Shown here: positions 23,858 through 24,424 of the stretch, piece after piece
How positions within the stretch are numbered: the stretch's first letter is position 1
How the letters are laid out: each line of letters begins with the position of its first letter
Virus record (IMG/VR): IMGVR_UViG_3300007775_000024
Span: 1-24,424 of that record
Length of the DNA stretch: 24,424 nucleotides
Strand: one strand, 5' to 3'
From: a virus
Translations under genes and position numbers: made by a program
Notes under the pieces: generated by a model
Told to the model about the DNA's origin: nothing
Databases searched by the model: none
What the model saw: only the letters and a program-made list of their open reading frames with translations

Positions 23858-23886
23858 ATTATACCTCTGAAATCGGAAAAGGTCTA
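23858..23886 (-). promoter_or_regulatory. Sigma70-type promoter for the late operon
   Basis: On the minus strand TAGACC (23886-23881; four of six matches to the -35 consensus), a 17-base spacer and a perfect TATAAT (23863-23858) precede terS by about 44 bases. Immediately upstream (23890-23919) the minus strand is almost all A and T with two long A-tracts, like an UP element. It is the only good promoter I see ahead of the leftward operon. Confidence 0.7.
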
Positions 23887-24021
23887 CAAAAATAATTTCA
23901 CTTTTTTTATTTTTTTTCAGTGTTGAATGATATCAAGGACTTAGCGGGATGGGTCTGAAATGGGCCCGGGGTTTCTAAGGGGGGTCTCGCGGGCAATGCC
24001 GGGGGGTACCCCCGAAAGCCC

Positions 24022-24197
24022 CCCTTGGCAACCCCCCCCTCCCTTGGCGCATGGGCCGGCAGGGGCCGGCATGGGCAGGGGGGACGCCTGGCATGGGCCG
24101 GGGGAGACCGGGGGAGACCGGGGCAATCTCTACCCATGCCAGTAACCCCCCCGTTAAAGCCCGATAGATGCCCCAGGGGGAGCAAGCGGCCCTTGGC
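24022..24197. repeat. Dispersed short repeats CCCTTGGC (three copies) and GCATGGGC (three copies)
   Basis: CCCTTGGC occurs at 24022-24029, 24041-24048 and 24190-24197. GCATGGGC occurs at 24049-24056, 24069-24076 and 24091-24098, twice followed by CGG, with an inverted partial copy (CCCATGCC) at 24133-24140. The clustering in non-coding DNA suggests binding sites for a phage protein, but low complexity may explain part of it. Confidence 0.5.
24088..24142. repeat. 10-bp inverted repeat enclosing a tandem GGGGGAGACC / G-quadruplex-type motif
   Basis: CTGGCATGGG (24088-24097) is perfectly complementary to CCCATGCCAG (24133-24142). The region between them, together with the last bases of the left arm, holds a 10-base unit (CCGGGGGAGA) repeated in tandem from 24098. 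G-runs at 24095-24097, 24100-24104, 24110-24114 and 24120-24123 have loops of 2, 5 and 5 bases, which meets the usual G-quadruplex pattern on the plus strand. Confidence 0.6.
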
Positions 24198-24265
24198 AGG
24201 TAGTAGGGGAGCGGCCAGGGGCTTTCGCGCATCCTGGCCCATCCTAGGGGCTTCTAGCGGCAGGC

Positions 24266-24293
24266 AAAGAAAAACCCCCGCAACAAGCGGGGG
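24266..24293 (-). terminator. Rho-independent terminator for the gene entering from the right
   Basis: On the minus strand GCCCCCGC/GCGGGGG forms a perfect 7-bp stem (24293-24287 with 24281-24275) and a five-base loop UUGUU, followed directly by UUUUUCUUU. It lies 28 bases past the TAA at 24322 and shields the late operon from upstream transcription. Confidence 0.88.
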
Positions 24294-24321
24294 CTTCTCC
24301 GGGTAGGCGAAGGGGGGGGGG

Positions 24322-24424
24322 TTACGTCATAGCAGCGGCCAGCCGTTCGGCATCGTCCCGCAAGCGACGGGAGGGGGACCGGGCCAAGCGTCGCAGCTTG
24401 TCGTTTTCTTCACGTTGTAAGGCC
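24322..24424 (-). CDS. C-terminal end of an upstream gene (5' part outside window)
   Basis: A minus-strand frame is open from the window edge to a TAA at 24322. The last 33 residues read as a charged helix (ALQREENDKLRRLARSPS followed by RRLRDDAERLAAAMT). The heptad-like spacing of Leu and the placement directly before a terminator support a true gene end. Function cannot be judged from this fragment. Ten consecutive cytosines on the minus strand (24321-24312) follow the stop. Confidence 0.55.
   Translation of the reverse strand, partial: ALQREENDKLRRLARSPSRRLRDDAERLAAAMT

Larger units (their letters stand above)
23815..24265. other. Non-coding, G+C-rich, repeat-bearing region between the upstream gene and the late operon
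   Basis: About 450 bases without a supported gene. The right two thirds (about 23950-24240) consist mainly of runs of G and C, with short repeats and hairpins listed separately. The left third holds the promoter, the A/T-tracts (23896-23919) and an (AT)6 run (23825-23836) in the terS leader. The region lies between a terminator and the promoter, so it may be little transcribed. Candidate roles are packaging recognition, a regulatory site or a genome end; none can be shown from sequence alone. Confidence 0.7.

Noticed and set aside
23907-24242. 111-residue proline-rich frame on the minus strand in the G+C-rich block, and a plus-strand frame at 24025-24306
   Set aside because: These come from low-complexity G/C runs that lack stops; there is no ribosome site, composition is unlike all other genes here, and the minus frame runs across the promoter's upstream A-tracts.
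24312-24321. Run of ten G (plus strand) after the stop of the right-edge gene as a special signal
   Set aside because: It may be real but homopolymers of this length are prone to read error; it adds no structure beyond the terminator that follows.
1-24424. CRISPR arrays, tRNA genes, insertion sequences, integrase/attachment sites or a diversity-generating retroelement
   Set aside because: I found no regular spaced repeats, no tRNA-like cloverleaf or T-loop signature, no transposase or integrase motifs and no reverse transcriptase within the window.

Overview
The window reads as the late (virion) region of a tailed double-stranded DNA phage with a short tail (podovirus). Every gene I can support lies on the minus strand, so the operon reads from the right end to the left. 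The head module matches the Bordetella BPP-1 / Salmonella epsilon15 type: T7-like portal, Bbp19-like small protein, scaffold, Bbp17/gp7-type capsid protein and Bbp16-type cement protein, in that order. The tail and ejection module is T7/BPP-1-like: gp11-type adaptor, nozzle, gp13-like protein, gp14-like protein, a lysozyme-bearing core protein, two more large internal proteins and a fibre. This gene content points to a phage of a Gram-negative, probably proteobacterial, host, because it has a two-component spanin with an outer-membrane lipoprotein. The host genus cannot be read from the window, and no integrase or repressor is present to show lifestyle.

Layout from right to left. 24424-24322 is the 3' end of a gene from outside the window, followed by a strong minus-strand terminator at 24266-24293. 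A 500-base, very G+C-rich non-coding block follows, with short repeats, an inverted repeat and a G-quadruplex-type motif. A sigma70-type promoter with an A-tract UP element (23858-23886) starts the late operon. Next come the small terminase, two tiny genes, a holin-like protein, overlapping Rz/Rz1 spanins and the large terminase. Three virion-appendage genes sit between terminase and portal: a C1q-like fibre, a spike-base-like protein and a glycine-rich adhesin-like protein. Two small glycine-rich-start proteins precede the portal. Then come the Bbp19-like protein, scaffold, capsid and cement genes. A UUCG hairpin at 14154-14173 separates this head block from the tail and ejection block.

Most neighbours are joined by ATGA or TAATG stop/start overlaps or by very short gaps, so this looks like one long polycistronic unit in which order sets timing and stoichiometry: packaging and lysis, head, head-tail joining, nozzle, ejection proteins, fibre.

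The most unusual feature is the tail nozzle. It is split into two separately started polypeptides at an ATGA junction. The second half begins with an AT-rich, five-repeat beta-propeller-like domain that interrupts an otherwise recognisable nozzle sequence. Other points of note are an apparent Glu-to-Asp change at the catalytic position of the virion lysozyme, the appendage cassette between terL and portal, and the structured non-coding block at the right end.
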